DNA of 64,000 bases from Geomicrobium sediminis (GTDB lineage: Bacteria > Bacillota > Bacilli > Bacillales > Marinococcaceae): positions 1 to 64,000 of the forward strand of contig NZ_JAFBEC010000005.1 of the NCBI RefSeq assembly GCF_016908595.1, given 5' to 3'. Under the pieces are notes generated by a model. It searched no databases. It was not told the DNA's origin and saw only the letters and a program-made list of their open reading frames with translations. Made by a program: the position numbers and the translations under genes. Below, piece by piece: positions 55,753 to 64,000 of this stretch (positions are counted from its first letter, which is position 1; every line of letters starts with the position of its first letter).

Positions 55753-56925
55753 TCATTTCAAATAGTTTTCTGCAAGACTTACAAAAAGCGTTCCGATGTT
55801 GCCGAGCGCTCGTTCATCAAAGTTAAACCGCGGATGATGATGCGGGTATTGTGTATCCGGATCATCGGTCATCGCACCGACATGGATAAACGTTCCTGGA
55901 ACATTTTCCAAATAATAAGCAAAGTCTTCTGCTCCCATCATCGGAGGACGTTCAATGACCGCCGCCTCGCCTACTTTGTCTTTCATGACTTCTTTCACGA
56001 TTGTTGTTTCTTTCTCATGATTCACAACGGTCGGATACCCTTTCGTATAGGTGAGTGAACAAGTAACATCGCCGGTAAGTTCTATTCCCGACACGATCCG
56101 CTCAATGTCTCGTTCAATTTGAGTTCTCGTCTCTTTATTAAACGTCCGTACGGTTCCTGCAACACTCACAGTGTCAGGAATAACGTTGAATGCATTACCT
56201 GATTGGAACTTACATACGGAAACAACGGCTTGGTCAATTGGATCAACCCGACGAGAAACGATTCGTTGTAAATCATTGACGAGTGATGTTCCTGCAGTAA
56301 TTGGATCAATTGTCGTATGTGGTTTCGCCCCGTGACCACCTTTGCCTTGAATCTCTACTGAAAATGCATCCGCCGCAGCCATGATTGCACCACTACGTAC
56401 GTTGTACAGTCCAAGCTCTAGATCTGAAGACACGTGTGCACCGAAGATAACATCGACCCCATCAAGACATCCATCTTCAACCATTGCAATCGCGCCACCC
56501 GGCGTCAACTCTTCTGCATGTTGAAAAATAAAAACAACCTTGCCGTTTAGCTCTTCTTTCATTTCTGTCAGCAAATGTGCGGTACCTAATAGAGCAGCTG
56601 CATGACCATCGTGACCACACGCATGCATCACACCTGGATTCTCTGAAGCATACGCCACATTGTTCTCCTCTTGGATTGGCAACGCATCAAAATCTGCCCG
56701 AAAGGCAATCGTCGGTCCTTCTCCAGCACCTTGAAGTGTTGCAACGACGCCACGTCCCCCGACTTGTTCTCGTACGTCTAATCCTAAGTCTTTTAAAAGT
56801 GCCGCAATGTATTTCGGTGTTTCTACTTCTTGAAATGATAACTCTGGGTAGCGATGAAAATGTCTTCTCCACTCTACCATTTGTGTGAAAATTGCCTCAT
56901 TTGTTAATGGATATGTAAGTGCCAT
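55753..56925 (-). CDS. M20D amidohydrolase (N-acyl amino acid / hippurate hydrolase type)
   Basis: 390 residues from ATG 56925 (GGAGGGGAATGGG upstream). M20D pattern: RRHFHRYPELSFQE, IAFRADFDALPIQEE, HACGHDGHAAALLG (metal Cys/His), FIFQHAEELTPGGA (Glu base), GAHVSSDLELG, and MGAEDFAYYLENVPG at the end. The enzymes release amino acids from N-acyl or N-aryl conjugates. Set in the middle of five binding-protein genes and divergent from paralogue 5, so it probably processes what they import. Confidence 0.9.
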   Translation of the reverse strand: MALTYPLTNEAIFTQMVEWRRHFHRYPELSFQEVETPKYIAALLKDLGLDVREQVGGRGVVATLQGAGEGPTIAFRADFDALPIQEENNVAYASENPGVMHACGHDGHAAALLGTAHLLTEMKEELNGKVVFIFQHAEELTPGGAIAMVEDGCLDGVDVIFGAHVSSDLELGLYNVRSGAIMAAADAFSVEIQGKGGHGAKPHTTIDPITAGTSLVNDLQRIVSRRVDPIDQAVVSVCKFQSGNAFNVIPDTVSVAGTVRTFNKETRTQIERDIERIVSGIELTGDVTCSLTYTKGYPTVVNHEKETTIVKEVMKDKVGEAAVIERPPMMGAEDFAYYLENVPGTFIHVGAMTDDPDTQYPHHHPRFNFDERALGNIGTLFVSLAENYLK

Positions 56926-57002
56926 CCCATTCCCCTCCTCATTAATCAAACTAAAAAACGTTCACTTTAACTATATCCCATCTTACACAATTTTTCACTA
57001 CT

Positions 57003-57054
57003 TTGTTAATTTTTCTAACAAAACTATTGAATTTTCTATCAATTACGATACACT
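57003..57054 (+). promoter_or_regulatory. Promoter region of binding-protein gene 5 with palindrome and CodY-like box
   Basis: TTGAAT (57027-57032) and TACACT (57049-57054), 16 bases apart, form a modest sigma-A promoter. Between and over them lies AATTTTCTATCAATT (57030-57044), 12 of 15 matches to the CodY motif. Just upstream is a 7-bp-arm palindrome TTTGTTA-N7-TAACAAA (57002-57022). Confidence 0.45.
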
Positions 57055-57109
57055 AAACGATAATACATAGAACAACCGTTCTGCAAATACACCTTTGGGA
57101 GGAATAAAT

Positions 57110-58687
57110 GTGAAGAAATGGTTGCCTTTAAGTCTAATGTCAGTAGGTCTTTTAGTTGCCTGTAATAATGATAACGGTAGTGACACAACAGAAAGCACAG
57201 ATGCATCACCCACAACGGATGCCATCGCTGAGGAGTTACGGGTTGGCTATCCCGCTCAACCAGAATCACTCGATCCTTACATAACAACAGCCGTTGCGAC
57301 TCGTGACATTACCCGTCACTTTTATGAAGCACTCGTAACGATTAATGAAGATTTTGAAGTCGTGCCGATGTTAGCAGAATCAATTGAAGAAAGTGACGAC
57401 GGCAAGACGATTACGTTTAACTTGCGACAAGGTGTGCTTTTTCATAATGGTAAGGAAATGATCGCAGAAGATGTCGTCGCTTCCATGGAACGTTGGAAAG
57501 AGACAACAACCCAAGGTCGTTCTAATCTTGAACATGCATCGTTTGTCGAGGTGGATGATTATACCGTTGAACTTCAATTAGATGAGCCGTCTTCCATCAT
57601 CCTAAACGTATTAGCAGAAGTTGTTCAAATTGCAGCCATCATGCCAAAGGAAATCGTCGATGAGGCCGATGGAACAGGCGTTAAGGAGTATGTCGGGACT
57701 GGCCCATTCGAATTCGTTGATTGGCAAACAGATCAGCACATTCACATGCAGCGCTTTGAAGATTACGTGCCATCTGACGAAGAAGCAAGCGGACTCTCTG
57801 GACATAAAGAAGCGTTAGTTGAGAACTTATACTTTGAATTTGTCACCGATTCCTCGACACGCATCGCTGGTTTACAAACCGGTGAATACGACGTCATTAT
57901 TACCGTCCCGCTCGACAATGCCGAGCAACTTGAAGCACAACCAGACGTCGAACTTGTCACAGCACTTGGTTCCTTACAAACTGGGATTTTTAATGAAGAA
58001 GAAGGTGTGTTCACCGATCCTCTCATGAGGCAAGCCGTCAATACCGCGATCGACAATCGAGCCATCATGCTCGGTGCTTACGTATCAGAGGAATTCTTTA
58101 CATTAGACGCAGGTATGATGTTCGAAGACCAAGTGGATTGGCATTCACTAGCTGGTGAAGAATACTACTTCCAGAACGATCCAGATCAAGCACTAGAAAT
58201 GTTAGATGAAGCCGGTTATGACGGAGAAGAAGTTGTGATCTTAGTTGCAAGAGATTATGATGCACTCTACAACACAGCCGTCGTGTTGCATCAGCAACTA
58301 GAAGAACTCGGAATGAATGCTGTCTTAGAAGTCACCGATTGGCCAACGTATTTGGAACTCTCAGATGACCCTAGTAATTTTGATATTGCGATTACAAGTT
58401 TCTCAACGAGACTGATTCCACACCAATACCCGACATTAAGTAAACGGGCAGCCTACGTCGGTTGGACAAAGAGCGAAGAGTTAGACCGCCTCCTTGATGA
58501 GATCAAAGAGCAGCCTACACAAGAAGAAGCATTTGAAGTGTTTGAAGAACTACAAGTCCAGTTCTACGAAGACATGCCAATGTTAAACATCGGTAAGTCT
58601 TCCGGCTTAACAGGCGTTCGTAGCAATGTCCATAACTACGAAGACTTGATCGGCCCGATTCTTTGGAATACAACGATAGAGGATTAA
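57110..58687 (+). CDS. Family-5 substrate-binding lipoprotein (paralogue 5)
   Basis: 525 residues from GTG 57110 (GGGAGGAATAAAT). Lipobox LLVACNNDN. Core GYPAQPESLDPYITTAVATRDI, RQGVLFHNGKEMIAEDVV, LPHQYP-equivalent LIPHQYPTLSKRAAYVGWTKSEELDRLL. Nearest relative in the window is paralogue 1. The only plus-strand copy, divergent from the M20D amidohydrolase. Own terminator. Confidence 0.9.
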   Translation: MKKWLPLSLMSVGLLVACNNDNGSDTTESTDASPTTDAIAEELRVGYPAQPESLDPYITTAVATRDITRHFYEALVTINEDFEVVPMLAESIEESDDGKTITFNLRQGVLFHNGKEMIAEDVVASMERWKETTTQGRSNLEHASFVEVDDYTVELQLDEPSSIILNVLAEVVQIAAIMPKEIVDEADGTGVKEYVGTGPFEFVDWQTDQHIHMQRFEDYVPSDEEASGLSGHKEALVENLYFEFVTDSSTRIAGLQTGEYDVIITVPLDNAEQLEAQPDVELVTALGSLQTGIFNEEEGVFTDPLMRQAVNTAIDNRAIMLGAYVSEEFFTLDAGMMFEDQVDWHSLAGEEYYFQNDPDQALEMLDEAGYDGEEVVILVARDYDALYNTAVVLHQQLEELGMNAVLEVTDWPTYLELSDDPSNFDIAITSFSTRLIPHQYPTLSKRAAYVGWTKSEELDRLLDEIKEQPTQEEAFEVFEELQVQFYEDMPMLNIGKSSGLTGVRSNVHNYEDLIGPILWNTTIED

Positions 58688-58695
58688 ACAGAGGA

Positions 58696-58725
58696 AGCTC
58701 CCAATCCGTTGATTGGGGGCTTTTT
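58696..58725 (+). terminator. Terminator of binding-protein gene 5
   Basis: AGCTCCCAATC / GATTGGGGGCT with a 4-base loop followed by TTTT. Confidence 0.88.
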
Positions 58726-59038
58726 AAGGCTCTTTTGGAGAAAGAAGCAGTCCCAGCAGGAGACGATCCGTTTGTCCTGAGCTAAACAAAACTACTACAT
58801 TAACGCTTTTATTTGGGGATTTTGGTTCGAAGTTGAAGGTGAGCCTCCTTAACCCCTATTGTAGAAATGAGCACAGAAGATGTTCGAACGTCTTTTGACT
58901 TTTTCTTTTCACACAACTATATAGACTTAATCACAACATCGAACTATGTGAATAGAACACGATAAATCATCTGTTTCATCACTATTCTGCTCACATAACT
59001 GATGTTTTGTGAGCAGAGCCTCCATTATTGATCATCAC

Positions 59039-59068
59039 AAAAAAAGCCCCCAATTGGGAGCTTTTTTT
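59039..59068. terminator. Terminator of the subtilisin gene
   Basis: Short stem around CCCAATTGGG with flanking AAAAAGC / GCTTTTT arms (one mismatch); T runs on both strands. Confidence 0.8.
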
Positions 59069-59075
59069 CTAATGG

Positions 59076-60218
59076 TTAATCTGTTGCAGATTCAGCATCT
59101 ACTAGACCACTTCCAAACTGATTCGTATCACCAAGATCCGTAGCTGTATCGTTAATGTGACTACGTACTTGTTGTGGTGACCATGATGGGTTTTGTTCAA
59201 GTACAAGTGCTGCAACGCCTGCTACGTGAGGTGTTGCCATCGATGTACCATCAAGGCTACGGTAGCCTCCACCTGGATACGTACTTTCAACGCCAACCCC
59301 AGGAGCGACAAGATCTAAGCCTGCTCCATATTGTGAGAAGCTAGCACGCGCGTCACTTTGAGTTGTTGCACCGACAGCCATTGCATTGTCATAGGCTGCA
59401 GGATAAGAAAGCGATGATGCACCTGAATTCCCAGATGCTGCAACAACAAGCACGCCACGATCCGTCGCTTCATCAACGGCTTGTTCAAGTGTTGGACTCG
59501 GCAGTGGACTTCCCAAGCTCATATTGGCAACATCCATACCGTTTTCCCCTGCCCACTGAAGCCCTTGAGCAATGGAGCTAATGTTCCCTGATCCATCGGA
59601 ACCGAGCACTTTGACCGCGTATAGGTCAGCGTCAGGTGATACGCCGACAACTCCCGTATCATTATCAAGTGCAGCAATGGTTCCTGCCACATGTGTACCG
59701 TGTCCATTTCCATCATCAATTCCTGGTTCACCAGGAACGAAGCTTTCGCCACCTTGAATGTTTAAATCTTCATGTGTAGAGATGCCTGTATCCAAGACCG
59801 CAACACTTACTCCGCTTCCTGTCACACCACTTGCATTAGCAGCGGGTGCATTAACACGATCAATTCCCCAAGGAATCGTTTGCGAGATCGTTACTTCAAT
59901 ATCTTCTTCAATATACGCAATCGCGTCGTTCTCTTTCAATTCAGTGACGTCTTCTTTCTCAAGCTCTGCAGATAATACCGGAATGTGTTCAAATTCATGC
60001 AACACGTCAATATCGATGTCTTCTCCTGATGATGTTGCAACAAGTTGGTCTTCGGACACTTCGTGTTCATCTACGAATTCTGTGGCCATTGTGATGTCAT
60101 CAAACCCAATTAAGTACTGCGCTTTCTCATCCTCTGCGGCGTTAACCGCTGATACACTGACACCGAATGCGGTCGCAAAAACTGCTGTAGTAGATAGCAT
60201 TTTCCAAGGCTTCTTCAT
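59076..60218 (-). CDS. Alkaline subtilisin (Savinase / M-protease type), extremely acidic mature domain
   Basis: 380 residues. Signal peptide 1-27 (cut after VNA), propeptide about 28-111 (inhibitor I9 type, YLIGFDDITMATEF), mature chain 112-380 (269 residues, the length of Savinase). Catalytic D143 (VLDTGIST), H173 (NGHGTHVAG), S326 (DGTSMATPHVAG), oxyanion N264 (AASGNSGA). PWGIDRVNAPAA and the missing loop residues mark the high-alkaline subgroup. Mature chain: 31 Asp+Glu but only 6 Lys+Arg, very unlike Savinase. Ribosome site AGAGGAGTGAGAATCT. Secreted general protease that would feed the peptide uptake genes. Confidence 0.95.
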   Translation of the reverse strand: MKKPWKMLSTTAVFATAFGVSVSAVNAAEDEKAQYLIGFDDITMATEFVDEHEVSEDQLVATSSGEDIDIDVLHEFEHIPVLSAELEKEDVTELKENDAIAYIEEDIEVTISQTIPWGIDRVNAPAANASGVTGSGVSVAVLDTGISTHEDLNIQGGESFVPGEPGIDDGNGHGTHVAGTIAALDNDTGVVGVSPDADLYAVKVLGSDGSGNISSIAQGLQWAGENGMDVANMSLGSPLPSPTLEQAVDEATDRGVLVVAASGNSGASSLSYPAAYDNAMAVGATTQSDARASFSQYGAGLDLVAPGVGVESTYPGGGYRSLDGTSMATPHVAGVAALVLEQNPSWSPQQVRSHINDTATDLGDTNQFGSGLVDAESATD

Positions 60219-60661
60219 AGATTCTCACTCCTCTAATGGATTAGTACCCTCACGAAAAGAATAGCATGTTTTTTAAATTGTTAAAATATAAAAAATAGAC
60301 TGACCTATTGATCTATCAACAGATTTAGCATTTCTAATTCCTTAAGACTAGATTTTCTCAGGACTAATCACTTACATTCCAACTGGTATAAATATGGAAA
60401 TATGAGCTTCTAACCCCTGATATATAAACCATTGAAATGTTTTTCTAAGATAACGAGACTTTCTGCCTTGGTAGCCTTTTTTCTTAAAAGTAAAACCATT
60501 CGTAATGCCTAGCCGTTTTTTTAGGTTTTTTCCTCTTAAAAGCGCCATGTGAACGGTTTAGCGACAAAGATTTCGTCTACTAACCTTGATCAGAGCACTG
60601 ATAGATCCCAAATAAAAACGCCCCCCTGTTTCTACTGACAGAGGGACGGACTATGAATTCT
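60219..60661. other. Gene-free interval upstream of subtilisin and downstream of abgT
   Basis: Holds the abgT terminator (60612-60648). A minus-strand TTAACA ... TATTCT pair just upstream of the subtilisin gene could be a promoter but its 15-base spacing is poor. Nothing else recognised. Confidence 0.4.
60612..60648 (-). terminator. Terminator of the abgB-abgT operon
   Basis: Minus-strand CGTCCCTCTGT / ACAGGGGGGCG (two to three G-T pairs), 8-base loop, then TTTTTATTT. Confidence 0.82.
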
Positions 60662-62194
60662 TTAATCCAAATAGATGTCTACACCTGGACCAATCGGCAA
60701 GCCAAGTAATGTCCAAATCACGAATAGAACGATCCAAACAGCAAGTACGAAGAATGCGTATGGAATCATTAATGAAATAATACTTCCTAAACCTAATCGG
60801 CTATCGTATCGCTTCATAAAACCGAGAACCATAATTAAGTAAGGATTCAAAGGCGTTAATACGGAAGACGCTGAATCACCGATTCGATAAGCGAGTTGCG
60901 CGTAGGCTGGATCATATCCGAGAAGCATAAGCATCGGAACAAAAACAGGAGCCATTAATGCCCATTGCGCAGAACCACTCGTAATGACCTGATTCAATAA
61001 GGTTGCAAGAATGATAAATGCGACCATTAATCCTAAGCCTGTAAATCCGATCCCTTCGAGGAACTCGGACGTGTTAACAGCAAGAATTGTACTTAAGTTC
61101 GTCCAGTTAAAGTACGCAATAAATTGTGAAATTGCAAACACGAGAACGATGTATGGCACCATGCTTTTCATCGCTTCTGTCATGTGCATTGGAACATCGC
61201 CTGGTTTCTTAACCGAACCAACCGTGACACCGTATGCAACAGAAACAACGATAAACCATATCAAAATAAACGGAACGATGTTCGATAAGAATGGTGACGG
61301 AATAAATGAACCGCCTTCACCACGGAATACCGATCCCTCTGGTAAAATCAATGCGAGTACGATTCCGATATATACAATTGTACCGATCCCAGCATAAAGC
61401 AAACCTAACATTTCTTTTCGCTTTGGTTTTTCTGCAGATTCGTTTAACACTGCCGGCTCTGCATAACTTTCATCGAACTTCCCGAGTCTTGGTTCAATAA
61501 TTCTCGTCGTAACCAAACCTACAACGAGTACGACCATGAATGTTGATACGCTCATAAAGAACCAGTTATCAACTGGTGTTACGAGAATATCGGGATCCAG
61601 GGAGCGTGCCGCTTCCGTAGTAATCCCTGCCAAAAGTGCATCTGTACCTGCAATTAAGATGTTCGCTGTAAACCCTGCTGTTACCCCGGCAAACCCGGCG
61701 CACATTCCTGCAATCGGATTTCGCCCTAAGGAATAGAATACCATCGCTGCAAGCGGAGGTATAATAATCATTGCTGCATCTGAAGCGATGTTACCGAGAA
61801 CAGCAGCAAAAATAATTGCGTACGTAACAAGTGCAGTTGGTGCACGCATAATCGTCGCTTTCATAAGCGTATCAAAAAGACCGACTTGTTGCGCAAGCCC
61901 AATTCCGAGCATCATCGTTAAAATTAACCCTAATGGCGCAAAACCGGTGAAGTTCGTGATCATTGATTCAATCATGAACAATACACCTTCGCCAGAGAAC
62001 AAGCTCTTCGCTTCAATGGTTTCCCCGCTCATCGGATGTTCAACAGAGACGCTGAACAGACTAACAATCCATGAAATGATAATAATTGCGACTGCTAGAT
62101 AAACAAATAAGATAAATGGGTGGGGTAACTTATTCCCAAGCCATTCAACTCGGTTAAGAATTCGATTCATCACCGATGAAGAATTTGGTTGCAT
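60662..62194 (-). CDS. AbgT-family transporter (p-aminobenzoyl-glutamate type)
   Basis: 510 residues, about 10-12 membrane segments. AbgT signatures: WLGNKLPHPFILFVYLA, AAVLGNIASDAAMIIIPPLAAMVFY, ANILIAGTDALLAGITTEAA and SGSAQWALMAPVFVPMLMLLGYDPAY with DSASSVLTPLNPYLIM. Family members import p-aminobenzoyl-glutamate or export sulfonamide-like drugs. Starts 21 bp after the amidohydrolase stop and has ribosome site GAGGTGAATTGCT, so both belong to one operon. Confidence 0.92.
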   Translation of the reverse strand: MQPNSSSVMNRILNRVEWLGNKLPHPFILFVYLAVAIIIISWIVSLFSVSVEHPMSGETIEAKSLFSGEGVLFMIESMITNFTGFAPLGLILTMMLGIGLAQQVGLFDTLMKATIMRAPTALVTYAIIFAAVLGNIASDAAMIIIPPLAAMVFYSLGRNPIAGMCAGFAGVTAGFTANILIAGTDALLAGITTEAARSLDPDILVTPVDNWFFMSVSTFMVVLVVGLVTTRIIEPRLGKFDESYAEPAVLNESAEKPKRKEMLGLLYAGIGTIVYIGIVLALILPEGSVFRGEGGSFIPSPFLSNIVPFILIWFIVVSVAYGVTVGSVKKPGDVPMHMTEAMKSMVPYIVLVFAISQFIAYFNWTNLSTILAVNTSEFLEGIGFTGLGLMVAFIILATLLNQVITSGSAQWALMAPVFVPMLMLLGYDPAYAQLAYRIGDSASSVLTPLNPYLIMVLGFMKRYDSRLGLGSIISLMIPYAFFVLAVWIVLFVIWTLLGLPIGPGVDIYLD

Positions 62195-62214
62195 AGCAAT
62201 TCACCTCGATGATT

Positions 62215-63636
62215 TTAGTGTGAAATTTTCGTTGGTGTAATCCCTTCTGGGATTGGACATTCGTACGGCTTACCGCCTAAATGTTCGTTTAACTCTTCTT
62301 TAGCCATTGCAATCTTCTCTGGGTGGTGAAGCAATTGAGCCGCTGTTCCTGACATTAACTTCGCCGCATAAAGCATCCCCGTCATTGCATACGACGTCTT
62401 CCCTTGTGCGACCATTTGCCACGTGTGCATCGGCGTTCCAAAGGCGTAACACGTTGTATAGCACTGTACCGTTGGGGCAATCGCACTCACATCGCCAACA
62501 TCCGTAGAACCTGCTAGACGCTTCTCGCCAGGTGTTGATGGAATGGCTAGTTCTGGTAGATCTGTTGGTAGTGATTCTGAAGATACCTTTCGCACTTCTT
62601 CAACGGCGCTTTGTTGCTCACTTTCACTCAACGTGTCGTAGAATTTTTTTGCAAGTGCTTTTTCTTCATCTGTAAATTTCGGTTCATCAAACGCTGCCAT
62701 TTCGTTGTTCATCACTTCTTCAAGCGTGTGATTTCGAACATAGTTCGTACAAGCTTTGTCAAAACGGACGTCCAATTCAGTTTCCGTCATAAGTGCCGCA
62801 CCTTCGGCAATCTTTTGAACACGCTCGAATACATTCTTCGCCTTTTGAACCGTCGTTCCACGCATTAAGTAAAGAACTTCCGCCTCCGGCTGCACAACAT
62901 TTGGTGAAATACCACCTGTGTTCGTAATGGCATAATGCAGTCGGGATGTTTCTTCAATATGTTCACGTAAATAATTAGAGCCAATATTCATTAATTCAAC
63001 CGCATCTAATGCACTTCTACCAAGGTGCGGGCTCGCTGCTGCATGCGAAGCTTTGCCTTTGAACTTAAACGACACTTGATAATTTGCCAATGTCTCAAAC
63101 GCCCAAACGGTATTGAATGTTCCAGGGTGCCAAGTAATGGCTGTGTCAATGTTATCGAAAACACCTTCACGAGCCATAAAGGTTTTGCCTGAGCCACCTT
63201 CTTCTCCAGGGCAACCATAGAACTCAATGGTGCCTGGCAAGTTGTTTTCAACCATATAATCTCGTGCAGCAATGGCTGCCGCTAATGCAGCCGTTCCTAG
63301 CATATGGTGACCACAGCCGTGTCCATTTCCACCTTGAATCTTCGGAGAATAGCTTGTCTCGTTTTCAACTTGGCTTAAATCTGAAAGCGCATCGAATTCC
63401 CCAAGAAACGCAATAACCGGTGCACCACTTCCATAGCTCGCACGAAACGCTGTATCAATGTTAGCAATGCCACGATCAACATTGAACCCTTGTGATTCAA
63501 TATAATCCGCTAATGTTTTCGAAGATTGCTCCTCTTCAAAGCGAAGTTCTGGAGTATCCCAAATCTGTTTGGCGATTCTTTCGTATTCAGACCGATTATC
63601 GTCCATATGTTTTGTTATGAATTGCTGTACTGACAT
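62215..63636 (-). CDS. AbgB-like M20D amidohydrolase
   Basis: 473 residues from ATG 63636 (AAAAAGGGG upstream); a TTG two codons earlier is less likely. QIWDTPELRFEE, LGEFDALSDLSQ, GNGHGCGHHMLG (metal Cys/His), GCPGEEGGSGK (Glu base), GGISPNVVQPEAEVLYLMRG and STDVGDVSAIAPTVQCY. Closest family is E. coli AbgB/YgeY-like hydrolases of p-aminobenzoyl-glutamate, but an AbgA partner is missing. First gene of the abgB-abgT operon: import and cleavage of an N-acyl amino acid. Confidence 0.9.
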   Translation of the reverse strand: MSVQQFITKHMDDNRSEYERIAKQIWDTPELRFEEEQSSKTLADYIESQGFNVDRGIANIDTAFRASYGSGAPVIAFLGEFDALSDLSQVENETSYSPKIQGGNGHGCGHHMLGTAALAAAIAARDYMVENNLPGTIEFYGCPGEEGGSGKTFMAREGVFDNIDTAITWHPGTFNTVWAFETLANYQVSFKFKGKASHAAASPHLGRSALDAVELMNIGSNYLREHIEETSRLHYAITNTGGISPNVVQPEAEVLYLMRGTTVQKAKNVFERVQKIAEGAALMTETELDVRFDKACTNYVRNHTLEEVMNNEMAAFDEPKFTDEEKALAKKFYDTLSESEQQSAVEEVRKVSSESLPTDLPELAIPSTPGEKRLAGSTDVGDVSAIAPTVQCYTTCYAFGTPMHTWQMVAQGKTSYAMTGMLYAAKLMSGTAAQLLHHPEKIAMAKEELNEHLGGKPYECPIPEGITPTKISH

Positions 63637-63945
63637 ACACAAAACCCCTTTTTATTAACAGAAAATTGTTGTTGTTAATTCATTTTTGAATAGTAAGCGA
63701 TAAATTAAAGTTATCCTATCATAAAGATTAGTTTAGTGAAACAAATCAGGTGAATTAGTAATATTATGAACTGTCTATTAACTATCGGAATATAGCATCA
63801 TTACGCTCTAACTAAGGAAAACAAGAAAAATGAATTGTAGCTTTTCTGACACGCTTTTTTAACTTCACTCCGTCTTTTCAAAGCAAATAAATAACGAACG
63901 CACAAAAACAAACACACCATAAACACTTCGGTGCGTTTGTTAATT
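63637..63945. other. Gene-free interval upstream of the AbgB-like gene
   Basis: Contains the promoter region of the operon (no clear boxes) and, on its right, the terminator at 63907-63941 of the next gene. Nothing else seen. Confidence 0.4.
63907..63941 (-). terminator. Terminator of the gene entering from the right edge
   Basis: Minus-strand AACAAACGCACC / GGTGTGTTTGTT (one G-T), 11-base loop, then TTTG. It follows a stop codon at 63946-63948. Confidence 0.7.
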
Positions 63946-64000
63946 TTACACACCTAAAATTCGTGCATTTTGTAAATATTGACTCGCTTTTTTTGCAGTG
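63946..64000 (-). CDS. 3' end of a gene cut by the window edge
   Basis: An open minus-strand frame enters from base 64000 and ends TAKKASQYLQNARILGV-stop. Only 17 residues are visible, so the product cannot be named. The terminator five bases beyond the stop supports that this is a real gene end. Confidence 0.45.
   Translation of the reverse strand, partial: TAKKASQYLQNARILGV

Larger units (their letters stand above)
58688..59075. other. Gene-free interval between binding protein 5 and the subtilisin gene
   Basis: Has terminators at both edges (58696-58725 and 59039-59068) and an inverted repeat TCTGCTCACA / TGTGAGCAGA at 58986-59017 with a 12-base loop but no T run. No gene or promoter recognised. 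Confidence 0.5.

Overview
The window reads as chromosome of a low-to-mid GC, spore-forming Bacillaceae, probably an alkaliphilic and/or salt-adapted species. Evidence: AGGAGG-type ribosome binding sites, a BclB-type exosporium collagen-like protein and CotF-like coat proteins (spores), the gcvH-yusI / fadE-fadA-fadN / coat-protein neighbourhood known from the Bacillus subtilis yus region, a FloT flotillin, and a high-alkaline (Savinase/M-protease type) subtilisin whose mature part is very acidic. The species is not identifiable from this sequence alone. No rRNA, tRNA, CRISPR array, prophage or complete insertion sequence was seen.

Layout. 0-9.8 kb: 3' part of the exosporium gene, a MOSC protein, floT, an overlapping operon (MFS transporter, PadR regulator, isochorismatase-like hydrolase) behind a perfect 46-bp palindrome, a GNAT acetyltransferase, a large membrane-anchored protein of unknown function and a PhzF-like protein. 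9.9-19.4 kb: gcvH, a Spx/ArsC-like protein, RocB-like M20 peptidase, fadE-fadA-fadN (fatty acid beta-oxidation) behind a consensus FadR box, and two CotF-like genes. 19.4-27 kb: a secreted unknown, a CPG2-like M20 peptidase, and a tripartite tricarboxylate transporter (tctC-B-A) with a CitA/CitS-type two-component system, a sigma-A promoter and a strong cre site. 27-34 kb: small membrane and coiled-coil proteins, acetoacetyl-CoA synthetase, a multi-domain gamma-glutamyltransferase with SLH anchors, and a HAD hydrolase. 34-40.5 kb: an agmatinase-like ureohydrolase with its own nitrate/taurine-type ABC importer, a DAACS symporter and a TauE/SafE permease. 40.6-45.1 kb: acyl-CoA ligase and thiolase behind a second FadR-like box, and a two-gene membrane protein pair (DUF3100-like). 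45-48.9 kb: PHP phosphatase, FGGY kinase, M20 dipeptidase. 49-58.7 kb: five paralogous family-5 (Dpp/Opp-type) substrate-binding lipoproteins around an M20D amidohydrolase, without any permease or ATPase. 59-64 kb: subtilisin, AbgT transporter with AbgB-like amidohydrolase, and the 3' tip of a further gene.

Taken together the window is a scavenging locus: secreted subtilisin and wall-bound gamma-glutamyltransferase release peptides and amino acids; binding proteins, AbgT, the ureohydrolase-linked ABC system, DAACS and Tct import them or organic acids; five M20 enzymes hydrolyse them inside; and two FadR-marked operons burn fatty acids. Most neighbouring units are separated by bidirectional intrinsic terminators, several of which contain the stop codons of the flanking genes. 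Start codons were chosen by ribosome binding site, so several genes are shorter here than their longest open frame.
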